Below are positions 1-8,770 of a stretch of DNA of 11,194 nucleotides, in pieces (positions within the stretch are counted from its first letter, which is position 1; each line of letters starts with the position of its first letter). A program made the translations under genes and the position numbers. Under the pieces are notes generated by a model, which saw only the letters and a list, made by a program, of their open reading frames with translations, did not search any database and had not been told where the DNA came from. Origin of the DNA: Phoronis ovalis (lineage: Eukaryota; Phoronida; Phoronidae); contig JAOXYB010055512.1 of the NCBI GenBank assembly GCA_028565635.1, positions 1-11,194 of the forward strand. The letters run 5' to 3'.

Positions 1-24
1 AATTACAATAAGAAAATAGTAGTA

Positions 25-49
25 TCGGACCAGCGAGCTGTCGGACCAG
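25..49 (+). repeat. Short direct repeat tcggaccag x2
   Basis: The nonamer tcggaccag occurs at 25-33 and again at 41-49, upstream of the probable leader acceptor. It is too short to assign. No other structure is clear in 1-100. Confidence 0.45.
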
Positions 50-116
50 AGAACCTTCGGAGAACTGGGCAGTCCCCGTTAAAATTGTGTGTTGAAGATA
101 ATTTTTTTTTCTCCAG

Positions 117-163
117 ATTTTGACCAAAATGTGATTGTCATCATGTTTGTCAGATAGCTTACC
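117..163 (+). promoter_or_regulatory. ANKS3 5' leader with probable splice acceptor and two tiny upstream ORFs
   Basis: A run of nine T followed by CTCCAG ends at 116, forming a good 3' splice site 47 bases upstream of the start codon. The leader exon probably starts at 117, with its donor beyond the left edge, or it is a trans-splice acceptor. The leader contains a start-stop pair (ATG TGA, 129-134) and a four-codon ORF (143-157, ending TAG), both ahead of the ATG at 164. Confidence 0.5.
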
Positions 164-360
164 ATGGCTACAGAAGCCGACTATCCTTATGAAGCGTCAG
201 ATGAAGCATCTGAGAATGAATTTCTTGATCAAAGTCTATCTTTATGGAAAGGCTGGAGTGCTTTAAAGGAAGCTGATGAGGATTTTGCACCTGTGCCTTT
301 AGATTTACACACTGCATCTAGTATTGGGCAGTATGATGCAGTGAGAACATACATTCACAG
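164..360 (+). CDS. ANKS3: ANKS3 coding exon 1
   Basis: Starts at ATG 164 in an ACCATGG context and ends at CAG|GTATAG, leaving two bases of a codon (phase 2). It encodes an acidic, Ser/Glu-rich N-terminus and the start of ankyrin repeat 1 (PLDLHTASSIGQYDAV). The open frame reads past the donor for only about ten codons, and those lose the ankyrin pattern, which supports splicing at 360. Confidence 0.92.
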
Positions 361-3300
361 GTATAGATGTAATGTTTGTATTGATAAGGAATAGTTCAGT
401 GTTTGTTTATTCACTTGGTGGTACGGGATTGGTCCTTTTCCATGCGATGATCAATAAGGCCCATCAATGAGGAACTTTTAGAATTTATACCAGTAGATGG
501 CTGCACAACACACATCACCTGCTGAAAAGAAAATAACAATCAAAAAACAAACCACACCATGCGTGTGTATTCCATTATCATAGTAGTTTCTTTTTTTTCA
601 TAGGAAGGATGAAGATTTGAATAGGAAAAATAAAGGTGGGTGGACGCCATTGATGTATGCTAGTTATATTGGACATGATAACGTTGTTAACCTGTTACTG
701 GATGCTGGAGTCTCAGTACATGTCAGAAATAACAAGGGGCAGACACCGCTTATGTTGGCTGCCAGCTGTGGAAATGAAAGTGTTGGATATTTTTTGCTGC
801 AGGTAATGAACGACATAAAAAATGGAGGTAGATATATGCTACCTGTATACTTCCTCTTTGTGCTCTTTGCTAAAATTTGGTTTGCTAATTACTGCAAATA
901 GAATCATAAACTGCAAAAAAACTTCTGAATACTGACTTCAACACTAATTGCCATTGCCTGCCATGCTTTTTGCCTGTTCGACTTAAGCTAATGCACTTAC
1001 TGCTGATCTATACTTCTAACAAATATGAACTTCACATGTCCAATATACAATTGCTGTATTTTCCAAGATGGTAATGCTTTAATGAAATGTACTACCGCCT
1101 ATACATTTACTTTGTTAAAGTTATCCCAGTCGCGGTAAGTAAGGCAGTATATATCAGTAGTGATTCTTAAGGACTCTTCCACTTTTAGTAGTATATCTCA
1201 AATCAATGTATAACATGTTGTGGGTGGTGGGGTATCTTAAAAGTGCCATACCCTCTCATTCACAACAGAGCAGCTGTAAGAGAACCAGCTGTGAATTTGG
1301 ATAAGATCATCCAAATGAATAAGTATAAATAAATGTACCTCCTCACAGCAAGGGGCAGAATTAGAAGCAAAGGACAGAAAAGGATGGACTATTCTATTTC
1401 ATGCTACATATGCAGGTCATCAAAATATGGTCAAATTCTTACTGGATAATGATGCTAATATGGAAGTTGTGTAAGTGTTTTCTAAAGAAATCATTTTATG
1501 TCTTCTGTGTAATTTATGTTACCTGGCACTTATTCAGTGAAATGTAATGTAACATTAGATAATTCAGTTGAGAAAAATATAGAAGATCACCATAAATACC
1601 TGCATTTATGTAAAATATAAAAAATCAAATAAAATGCAAATATTTTTAAAACAGCATCTTCTATTTTAAAAATAAAATCACTTTACATTTTATAAATAGG
1701 CATTTTATCATTGTTCTTTCTAATCATAAGTTTTTTTGCACAGTTATGTAATTATCAAATATTAGAATTAAGTTTTTACCTTATAGAGAACCTGTTAATG
1801 GTTATACTCCATTAATGTGGGCAGCATCTGAAGGCCATGAAATAATTGTGCAATATTTCCTTCAGTTTGTAAGTATGTTTTAGGAAAGTTCATGTTTTCA
1901 AATCAAAGCCTGATTTTTTTCTCGGCTAATATAAAAGAAATTATGTTCATTTTTTTTACAGTTATCTGTAATAATGCTAAATTCTCAAGTCACAAGGAGT
2001 ATTCTGTTTCTACTGTAATAAATAACCGGTAATACTAACAAAAATTCTGGCAACTTGACAAGTGTGCACCTAGACATTCCTCCTATAGTTATGCTGCAGT
2101 GGTTTTCTGAAGTTTAGAACTTTGTTAGAGTAATCGTCAACTCTTTCACTTCATCACTAAAAGCTTCACTTTTTTACATCTTGAAAAATTTGTATACAAG
2201 CACGAATTTAGGATTAAACTTACCAACCAAACAGTCAATTAGGGTCTGTATTTCAACAGGTAACTACTACTGGATATTTCTTTGGAGCTCCAGGATCACT
2301 TCATAAAGGGCCACTCAAACAGCTATGTGAAACATGGATGCCATTTTCACATTGCCAATTCACTAATTCTTTTATTTATTAAATGTTAAGCTACATTGGG
2401 TGTAATAGGTTTTTTTTTCTGAGTAGGGAGCAAACGTACGGGCAAAAGCCAAATATGGTAATACTGCACGGTGCCTAGCGCTGATTAACGGTTTCACAAA
2501 AATTGTGAGTCTTATTGATAATCATGTGTTGTCAGGAGTTCCCTTAAGATCAGAACCAGGTGAGTTAGAATATTAAGTTTTTATGTATTGATGGATCACA
2601 AGACGCTTTCTAGATAAGAGTCTTAACTACCAGATATTGTGAGAAAATATGGCATTTGCAGGCTAGGCAACTAGTACATTGGAAATAGCATATCACTTAA
2701 TTTCTACCAATAGCTAGGTTAATTTATATTTTGCAAATTTATACAAGGTAAGATAGAATTGCGTGTCAAGTTATTTTACAGCAGAAGAATTTAGCTTACC
2801 ACTCTTTTTATTCACAAAGTATGCCAAAAATGGTGATTCTGCCCATATTCATACATTTCCCATATGGTGAATCTGGGAAACCGAAATCAGGAAGGGTTGC
2901 ATTCACAACATCTTTGGTCAGTTACATAAAACTGTACTCAACATGCAAGGCTACTGTTTTAATAACAGTAGTAACTAATATTCTGTTTTACATGTATACA
3001 TAATTGCTAGTCAAAAATCTTGACAAATACAGAACAAATCCTACAGAGCATTGTATTGTATTGTATTGTATAGCCCTTTATCTTACATTAGTAAATCAAA
3101 GTAGCTTTACATAAAATGCACAGGACTTTTTTTTACAATTACCCCTTCTTACTCTAAGAACAATGTCAACTCCCTGAAGAGCATACAGTGAGGCTGCTGT
3201 ATTCAGTGCCCTACACTTAGCAGATTAACAATCACACCTAACTTGCAATAACTCAATTTATGGCTGAGCGAACTAAGCATTACAAAGGAGGGATACAGGC

Positions 3301-6300
3301 CTTACTGTTGAGAGCTAAAATGAATTTTCATTAATCCAAGGTTCATGTTTTGCTTCACTGGTTACTTACAGATCCACATAGTTTATTGTTGTGTATTCAT
3401 GTTTATTTTAGGGTTAAATGATGACCTAAGTTCATCGGATGAATCATTCCAAAGGCCGCATTATTACAATAGTCGAAGCTACAGATCTATACCCAAAGGT
3501 CCAAGCATACTAGAAGGACCAGCCGCTTTTGATAAACTATTGGTTGGAGTAAAATCTCCAGATGAACCAGGTAAGCAACCAAGTAAGAGTGCAAGATACA
3601 ACTTATTCCAATTATTATAAATATGTGTCTTCTGCTAAAAAATAATATAAAAGATGGTGTCTTAAGGTGGCGAATACCATTTGGCATAACTTATTGGAGC
3701 TATAACTTCTTTGTTAGATTTTAGGCAGTTAAATGAAAAGATAACACAGCAAATGCATACATTTTTGGAAAGGTAGTAATTTGAAGACTATGGAAATTTA
3801 CTTTTTCTATGTGACACATGCTTATGTAATCAGCAAGGGGAGTCTTTTGGTAAGCATTCTTTTCTTTCAAAACACAAACTTCAAAAGAATATAAGTTCAA
3901 CACCCCAACAGATACAAAGCTGAAATTTGGCCAAAATTAACTTTAGATAAGACATCATTTTAAAATGGAGCAAAATTTTTAAAATCTGAAACATGTTATT
4001 AGAAACCCCTGTTGGTAGTAAATTTTGGCAAACTTTCAGCTTTATATTTGCAGGCGGTTTTGAAAATTTTTTTTGAAAATGGCCTCCTACTAATTACATT
4101 ATCATGTGAAAGACAAGTAAAATTATTTTTCATAAGTCTTAGATTAGTACCTTTCCAAAAATGTATATACTTTTTTGGTAAATCTTTTCATTTAACTACC
4201 CTAAATTATTATCAAAGTATAAAGTGTGAACAAATTGCCCGAACGAGACGAGCCCATAAAAAAATGGCAGTATATAATTTATAAACTTGTCCGCTGATAT
4301 AATGATCGAAACAAACGAATCAGACACAAGCAGATCACTAGACGGCATATATTACTAATACATATATTGCATGTTAAAAAGACATTTTACTTGACCCTTG
4401 TACTTGTAAATTAAGTGTTTGAACATTTGTGTTGTTATTTGAGCACTTGAATTTCTTTTCTCAGATGCACCGGGAGGCTATGTCTCATTCAAGGAGGATT
4501 CTGGTTTCCCGATAGCTGAACAGTTTAGTTATAGAGATTTTACTTCACCAATAAATCCAGAAGATCATATGGATAATTACAGGGGTAATTGTTAGGGATA
4601 CTGCCAAGTAGTGTGCGTTTGCGTGAAGTATGTTTTTACTGTTTTGCTTCTTTGGCCCAAAGTACTGTGCATAGTTCCGAGCGATGAGAATAGAAAAACT
4701 TTACCGTATTACATATGCAGTTGACAACTAACCAACAAATGTCATGATTTTATTAATAGCTTTTACTCAAGATAACCAAAATGAGGTAGCTTTTGTGAAC
4801 TTTAAACACTTCTTTCAGATTCAGCAGAAGCAGACGATGAAGACAGTGCATTTGCGCAACATGGGGTATTAACGATTAAAAGTAGCTCAAACTCCAGTGA
4901 CGGACTTGCAGTAGCTTTCCAGCTAAGTCGAGACAGTAGTGCTGAAAGTATTGATGATCGGTTTGATAAAATTGTGATATCAAAGAATGGAAGAAAAGGT
5001 TCACGAAAATCAAAAGACCAAACTGAAATTGCAAACAAAGTCGAATCAAAGTCAAAACATTCAGAACATCACAAAATCAGGCGTATAAAAAGTGTTACAA
5101 TAGATGAACAGTGGAATAAAAATGTCCCAGCAAATTATTCAAAAGCTCAAGTTGAACCTCAAAATGGGACATTAAGTTCTGAATTGCCAGGAAAAAATCG
5201 AATACATTTAAGTGAACAGGCTAGAAAAGAACAACTGCACATAGCGGCAAACAGGCCGCAAAATTTGATTACGCTGATTGAGGATTTAGGATTGACAAAG
5301 TACATGCCAGTTTTTGAGGAACAGGATGTTGATTTACAAGTTTTTCTAACAATGACTGACAATGATCTGAAAGAAGTAGGAATCAAGTAAGCTACTTTGT
5401 AATAATAATAATTATACTTTTTTATTATTTAACGACACTTAGTGCACTCTTGTAGTGTTGTTGCAAACCCTCATATTACATAAATCCATCACATGTCAAA
5501 TCTTTGTCAATGTCTGCTGACTTTGAATTTGAATCCTTGCCTGCTGCACAATGAATGCTATTCATTTAAAGTTTAAATTGCAAAATAAACAGCGAATTTT
5601 GGGGAAATAATTTGTGGATTGAGGTAGTTAATGCAAAACAGTTGCTAGTGAACTGCAAGGGTTGAGATTTCTATAATTATAACAAGCTTGGCAAGTATTT
5701 AACTTTAGGTAATTTAGGATTTCCCACTGACAGCAGAGAACTTAAAGTTTGCATTCTTTGTCATTAATGACAGATATTTTGCTGCTGGTGAACTGAATGA
5801 ACGAGATCTTCTAGTATTCTCTTTGGTTTATATTCTTTGTTGTTGTTTTCCTTTAGTGTCTACTTTACGTTTTATACTTGTAGATTATTAGGTCCACGTA
5901 AGAAGATGAATAATGCTATAGCTAGGTGGCATAGCAATGCACGACCTGCTGGTAATAATTTGGAACAAGCGTATGCTGACAAATTGGAGAGTGAGATGCA
6001 AGAAATGGCTGTGCGGTTGACGCAGGTAACTAATATATTAAAGAACAAATAACAGAATACTGCACTTATGCACAGGAAAGTATTTGATGTTAAAACCCCC
6101 TCATCATTGTTAAGACCTTTATTCTTTGGTAGTACATAAAATTTTGATACATTTAGTTCCACCTTAAATGATTATTGGTAAATATTCATGGAAAGAAGTC
6201 TTTTTGTGCACATAATAAAATTCTAGCTATAATCCAGAGGAATTGTACTATACTATTTGACTAATTTCTTTGACTTAACATTTAAAATGTCATGTGATTT

Positions 6301-7000
6301 GCTCAATCTGCCATACATAACTAAAATCAATATGATTATTGTGAAACTAAACAGACCAAAACATTTATGAAGCTTTATTGTGAAGTTAACTATTATAGGC
6401 ATATGAAGAAGTGGAGACTTTAAAAGCACAGGTGCTTCAGGAGCGCGAACTGCGATCTGTTGCAGAGTCTTGTTTAATGGAACATAGGCTGGCCTGGGAG
6501 CAGGTGTTCTTTGTCACAAATGACACTCAACTGCATTGTACAGAAATGCAGAAGCTCTTACAAGAAATTAAGTATGTGATCATTCCTTTCTGTGTTGCAT
6601 GCAATCAAGTGCCAATTTCAGTAATCTGTCATTCAGAGTTCTGTTGGGACCAGTAAGTATGTTACATGCAATTGTACCTACTAGTAATGCATTTTTTGTG
6701 GTCGATTTTAATAATTTAAAATTTTATCTTAATGTTTTTCACAGCTCTTTCAATGAAGAAATAAAATCTCTACACAATGATTCATATACAGACAACAGTA
6801 ACAACTTGTCTGCTGCTATGAAAGAACAAACGGCATCAGGTGAATCTGTGAAATCTAATAAACATCTACAAGTGTTACAGAAGCTGGAAAAGTGTTATGA
6901 AAATCTCAAGAAGGAAGTAGCTGTTGCATATTTGAATACTGACAAACTATTAGGGAGAAACAACGAAATGCAAGGAACAGAAGCTAGTGGGTATTCTTGA
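164..7000 (+). CDS. ANKS3: ANKS3 orthologue: ankyrin-repeat and SAM-domain protein, 11 coding exons
   Basis: I joined 11 exons by GT-AG sites: 164-360, 604-802, 1349-1470, 1787-1868, 2427-2559, 3412-3570, 4465-4584, 4819-5386, 5884-6025, 6399-6571 and 6745-7000. They sum to 2151 nt, giving 716 residues, somewhat longer than human ANKS3 (about 656 as I recall). Order: acidic N-terminus (1-45), about six ankyrin repeats (about 47-240), serine-rich linker (about 245-480), SAM domain (about 486-545), coiled coil (about 553-645), and a second helical stretch near the C-terminus. Segments such as GGWTPLMYASYIGHD, FEEQDVDL and AIARWHS match vertebrate ANKS3 as I remember it. Known of the family: ANKS3 binds ANKS6 and BICC1 through SAM-SAM contacts and is linked to NEK7/NEK8 and nephronophthisis proteins at cilia. 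The start has an ideal context (accATGG). ANKS6 is the nearest alternative, but the SAM-proximal and coiled-coil sequence favours ANKS3. Confidence 0.93.
361..603 (+). other. ANKS3 intron 1
   Basis: 243-base intron, GTATAG to CATAG, with a strong T-run at the 3' end. I see no gene or clear repeat inside it. Confidence 0.85.
604..802 (+). CDS. ANKS3: ANKS3 coding exon 2
   Basis: The acceptor is a T-run followed by CATAG at 603, and the donor is CAG|GTAATG at 802. The exon completes an Arg codon from exon 1 and ends in phase 0. It carries the end of repeat 1, all of ankyrin repeat 2 (GGWTPLMYASYIGHD, then a LLLDAGV turn) and most of repeat 3 (GQTPLMLAASCGNESV). This is the exon most similar to vertebrate ANKS3. 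Confidence 0.95.
803..1348 (+). other. ANKS3 intron 2
   Basis: 546-base intron. It includes a possible small hairpin around 1230-1256 (ggggtat ... atacccc-like) and a duplicated cagctgt near 1271-1294. No coding sequence continues the ankyrin frame. The open frame running from exon 2 to about 901 is intron read-through. Confidence 0.85.
1349..1470 (+). CDS. ANKS3: ANKS3 coding exon 3
   Basis: Acceptor CTCACAG at 1348; donor GT|GTAAGT at 1470. It enters in phase 0 and leaves in phase 2. It finishes repeat 3 (QGAELEAKD) and holds ankyrin repeat 4 (KGWTILFHATYAGHQNMV, LLDNDAN). The exon is short and runs into a stop soon after the donor. Confidence 0.92.
1471..1786 (+). other. ANKS3 intron 3
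   Basis: 316-base, very AT-rich intron with many A/T homopolymer runs. I see nothing else in it. Confidence 0.85.
1787..1868 (+). CDS. ANKS3: ANKS3 coding exon 4
   Basis: Acceptor TTATAG at 1786; donor TTT|GTAAGT at 1868. This is the shortest exon, 82 nt. It completes a Val codon from exon 3 and ends in phase 0. It encodes most of ankyrin repeat 5 (GYTPLMWAASEGHEIIVQYF). Confidence 0.92.
1869..2426 (+). other. ANKS3 intron 4
   Basis: 558-base intron. It contains a decoy acceptor (T-run then ACAG near 1961) that is not followed by ankyrin-like sequence. No repeat recognised. Confidence 0.85.
2427..2559 (+). CDS. ANKS3: ANKS3 coding exon 5
   Basis: Acceptor GAGTAG at 2426 after a long T-run; donor CCAG|GTGAGT at 2559; ends in phase 1. 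It gives the turn of repeat 5 (GANVRAKAKYGNTAR) and a degenerate sixth repeat (LALINGFTKIVSLIDNH), followed by the beginning of the linker. Confidence 0.9.
2560..3411 (+). other. ANKS3 intron 5
   Basis: 852-base intron containing the TTGTA repeat at 3051-3070. The 60-codon open frame at 2821-3003 has no recognisable domain and is flanked by no good splice pair in frame with ANKS3, so I treat it as chance. Confidence 0.8.
3051..3070 (+). repeat. Pentanucleotide microsatellite (TTGTA)4
   Basis: Four perfect tandem copies of TTGTA inside ANKS3 intron 5. It is short and could vary between individuals. Confidence 0.85.
3412..3570 (+). CDS. ANKS3: ANKS3 coding exon 6
   Basis: Acceptor TATTTTAG at 3411; donor CCAG|GTAAGC at 3570; phase 1 at both ends, so it could be skipped without breaking frame. 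It opens with the DDLSSSDES acidic serine motif, which lies at the same place after the ankyrin repeats in vertebrate ANKS3. It continues with an Arg/Tyr-rich stretch and an EGPAAFDKLL segment similar in spacing to the vertebrate linker. Confidence 0.88.
3571..4464 (+). other. ANKS3 intron 6
   Basis: 894-base intron, the longest in the gene. Its centre is the large imperfect inverted repeat at 3727-4197. Short open frames on both strands in this region are by-products of that AT-rich repeat. Confidence 0.85.
3727..4197. repeat. Large imperfect inverted repeat (foldback element) in intron 6
   Basis: The left arm (about 3727-3940) is the degenerate reverse complement of the right arm (about 4019-4197). 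Perfect blocks include 16 nt at 3727-3742 against 4182-4197 and 19 nt at 3757-3775 against 4148-4166. A weaker inner block is 3912-3940 against 4019-4047 (shared ttcagcttt core). The right arm lacks about 30 bases found in the left. The spacer of about 78 bases has its own AT-rich palindrome near 3956-3984. Outer similarity may extend to about 3684 and 4240. It resembles a foldback or MITE-type element, or two opposed copies of one repeat. No transposase is present. Confidence 0.8.
4465..4584 (+). CDS. ANKS3: ANKS3 coding exon 7
   Basis: Acceptor TTTTCTCAG at 4464; donor AGGG|GTAATT at 4584; symmetric phase 1, 120 nt. It encodes linker sequence with GGYVSF and RDFTSPIN motifs, which have counterparts in the vertebrate ANKS3 linker. 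This supports its inclusion although it contains no folded domain. Confidence 0.85.
4819..5386 (+). CDS. ANKS3: ANKS3 coding exon 8 (linker and first half of SAM domain)
   Basis: Acceptor TCTTTCAG at 4818; donor ATCAA|GTAAGC at 5386; the largest exon, 568 nt. It encodes an acidic patch (SAEADDEDSAF), serine-rich and Lys/Arg-rich low-complexity linker, then the N-terminal half of the SAM domain (LITLIEDLGLTKYMPVF, EEQDVDLQVFLTMT, DNDLKEVGI). The SAM helix pattern is intact. The donor splits a Lys codon inside the SAM domain. Confidence 0.92.
5387..5883 (+). other. ANKS3 intron 8
   Basis: 497-base intron interrupting the SAM domain, with a small TAA repeat at about 5400-5411. An alternative acceptor (CCTTTAG near 5855) would put the wrong frame into the SAM domain. 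Nothing else seen. Confidence 0.85.
5884..6025 (+). CDS. ANKS3: ANKS3 coding exon 9 (second half of SAM domain)
   Basis: Acceptor ACTTGTAG at 5883; donor CGCAG|GTAACT at 6025; enters in phase 2 and leaves in phase 0. It encodes the SAM end (LLGPRKKMNNAIARWHS, the typical G-P-R-K-K-M turn and last helix) and the beginning of the coiled coil (AYADKLESEMQEMAVRLTQ). Confidence 0.93.
6026..6398 (+). other. ANKS3 intron 9
   Basis: 373-base AT-rich intron. I see no gene or repeat in it. Confidence 0.85.
6399..6571 (+). CDS. ANKS3: ANKS3 coding exon 10 (coiled coil)
   Basis: Acceptor CTATTATAG at 6398; donor ATTAA|GTATGT at 6571; leaves in phase 2. It encodes charged helical sequence with heptad-like leucines (VETLKAQVLQERELRSVAES, then CLMEHRLAWEQ), corresponding to the vertebrate C-terminal coiled coil. 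Confidence 0.9.
6745..7000 (+). CDS. ANKS3: ANKS3 terminal coding exon 11
   Basis: Acceptor TTTTTCACAG at 6744. The exon completes an Asn codon and reads 85 codons, including the TGA stop at 6998-7000. It continues the coiled coil (FNEEIKSLHND), a Ser/Asn-rich spacer, and a last helix with LQVLQKLEKCYENLKKEV. Human ANKS3 also ends with a short helix containing LEKLQVLNG, so this terminus is probably genuine. Confidence 0.88.
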
Positions 7001-7025
7001 AAATAATCTGTTAATGCATTTATAA

Positions 7026-7031
7026 ATTAAA
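7026..7031 (+). terminator. Possible ANKS3 poly(A) signal ATTAAA
   Basis: ATTAAA lies 26 bases after the stop codon and is followed by a GT/T-rich stretch. It is the nearest candidate. I found no canonical AATAAA on this strand in the following bases, so a longer 3' UTR with a variant signal is possible. Confidence 0.35.
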
Positions 7032-7043
7032 TTTTTAAAGTGT

Positions 7044-7148
7044 TGCATTATTACAGTTTTGGTATAATATGCAACATTTTTTTTGTTACATTGCACATTG
7101 CACAATTACAGAACAAAATTAGACGAGGATGCAAACTGTAATGATGCA
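7044..7148. repeat. Inverted repeat in the ANKS3 3' flank
   Basis: Sequence at 7044-7061 (tgcattattacagttttg) is nearly the reverse complement of 7132-7148 (caaactgtaatgatgca), with one mismatch and one indel. A shorter pair, gttgcat at 7043-7049 and atgcaac at 7069-7075, overlaps it. The two could form alternative hairpins if transcribed. Confidence 0.55.
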
Positions 7149-8300
7149 AAATTTTAGCTAGAGCTTTCCGAAATAATCCAGCAGACAGCAGCCCGCCAAA
7201 GACGCCTTAAAAAATGTACGCAATCTTGTAAATTGCATGTGAAATTCGTTTGCATCTTACTATAGCTATAGCTCATATTTTTGTATCAAAAAGTCCAACA
7301 GATCATTTGGCTAGTGATAGCTAGTTGAGAAAACAGTATTCTGAAAAAGTCTCTCATTATACGGGGATCACATCCTCTAAAACTGTGCAATTAGGTAATA
7401 GACACTGCACGGTGACATAGCGTTGTTTTAAAATGAGTGGGTACATAATACCCAAGATATTAAACATGAAATTATCTCATTCAATATTCGGTCATTAATT
7501 CACGAGTTATCTCACTGGTCCTCAATACCACACTGTTATTAGATATTGACAAGTCAGGATTAGCTGTATTACATTATACACTATTACTGTATGATGATTT
7601 TTGTCATTCTTAATGCTGTTCAACAATACAGTAGTGTGTTAAGTGTAATACAAAGTTAGTGTTGGAATTTTTAAATCTGTGTTGTAACATGATACTGTTT
7701 TGTTTGGCAGACACCAGGGTGTAGTTAGTGCCCTGTAATTAGTGCAATAAGCTAGTAGTTGCAATCCTCTATGCTATGTTATATAACAATTTGCATTGAT
7801 ATGTGACAAACATTATACTTTGTACTTCTAATTGTACAACTAATAGTCAGATATCATTGTAAACTGTCATAGGTTAAAGGAGAGAAGTTCAAACACTTGG
7901 AAGTAGTCAAAAAAATCATATTGAAGTAGTATACAGATCCAAACGAGAGTTCAAGCAATGAAACTGTTCTCTGTTCACTGTGCATGTTTTAAATGATTCT
8001 TCTTGTGCATTGATATACCATGACAAAATACCTGTGACTGAACGTAGGATATGAATAATAGTAGTATAGTTACTGTAAGCATACACATTTATTTTCTGTT
8101 TATTTTAAAATGTTAAGCTGCATCAGTGTTCACCTGTTGACAATGTACATCCTTTCAGGATTTACACAATACATTTAATTACAGTGCATACATGTCTTAA
8201 TTCAAAATCTTGTATTCAGTTTCACTCAGAAGACTCACACAACATATATTACTTAATCTGATGTTATTTTTAACTACTACGTTTAGAATACATCACACAA
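7149..8300. other. Convergent intergenic region
   Basis: About 1.15 kb of AT-rich sequence between the end of ANKS3 and the probable 3' end of the minus-strand gene. I find no long open frame, no tRNA-like cloverleaf and no clear repeat. TTTATT (minus AATAAA) occurs at 8088-8093 and 8099-8104 and could serve as distal poly(A) signals. Confidence 0.6.
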
Positions 8301-8305
8301 ACTAT

Positions 8306-8354
8306 TTTATTATACACAGGTAGATCCACAAGTCCGCAAAGGGGCATATTTATT
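8306..8354 (-). terminator. Candidate poly(A) signals of the minus-strand gene at 8771-9277
   Basis: TTTATT on the plus strand (AATAAA on the minus strand) occurs at 8349-8354 and 8306-8311, about 420-465 bases beyond the stop codon. Either would give a 3' UTR that includes the palindromic element at 8508-8632. Confidence 0.35.
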
Positions 8355-8507
8355 CAACTTGTAGTGGATGAGAAATTGTTTTAGCTAGATTTTTGTAATT
8401 ATCAATCAATATCCTATTATGGATGATGCTACATGACACTTCTAACTCAGCTGTGGTTACAGTATTTGAAGTGGACATGCAATAATTATCATCATAACCA
8501 CAAGACC

Positions 8508-8632
8508 AAGGGTGGGTTTCTTAAAACTTATCGTGCCTCAAGTCTAAGTTTACAATGCGTTTCTGTTTCAATTTAGACTAAGTTTATATTTTACAATAAC
8601 GTAAGACAGCTTCCAGAAACTGATCCCAGGTA
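8508..8632. repeat. MITE-like imperfect palindromic element
   Basis: The ends are imperfectly complementary (ggtgggtttctt at 8511-8522 against the complement of ccagaaactgatccc at 8613-8627). Internal pairs include agtctaa 8541-8547 with ttagact 8573-8579, and cttatcgt near 8528 with the complement of acgtaag near 8600. Size and layout resemble a short non-autonomous palindromic transposon. It lies in the probable 3' UTR of the minus-strand gene. Confidence 0.5.
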
Positions 8633-8770
8633 TTTAGCATAGTGCACAAAGATTTCCCATCCAGTCGCTTAGATAGTTTTTTACATTAAGATGTAGTTTA
8701 GTTTTTGATTGCCAATTTGATGACCACTTTACTCAAAATTTATATTCCAACGGCAACCATTTTAAAAACA

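Noticed and set aside
1955-1965. Extra ANKS3 exon after the T-run plus ACAG in intron 4
   Set aside because: The following sequence has no ankyrin pattern, and joining exon 4 directly to exon 5 gives a continuous repeat.
2821-3003. 60-codon open frame in ANKS3 intron 5
   Set aside because: No domain, no in-frame splice sites linking it to flanking exons, and no similarity to the ANKS3 linker.
3487-4284. Open frames on both strands in and around intron 6
   Set aside because: They come from the AT-rich foldback and from the antisense of exon 6, and lack any protein-like composition or domain.
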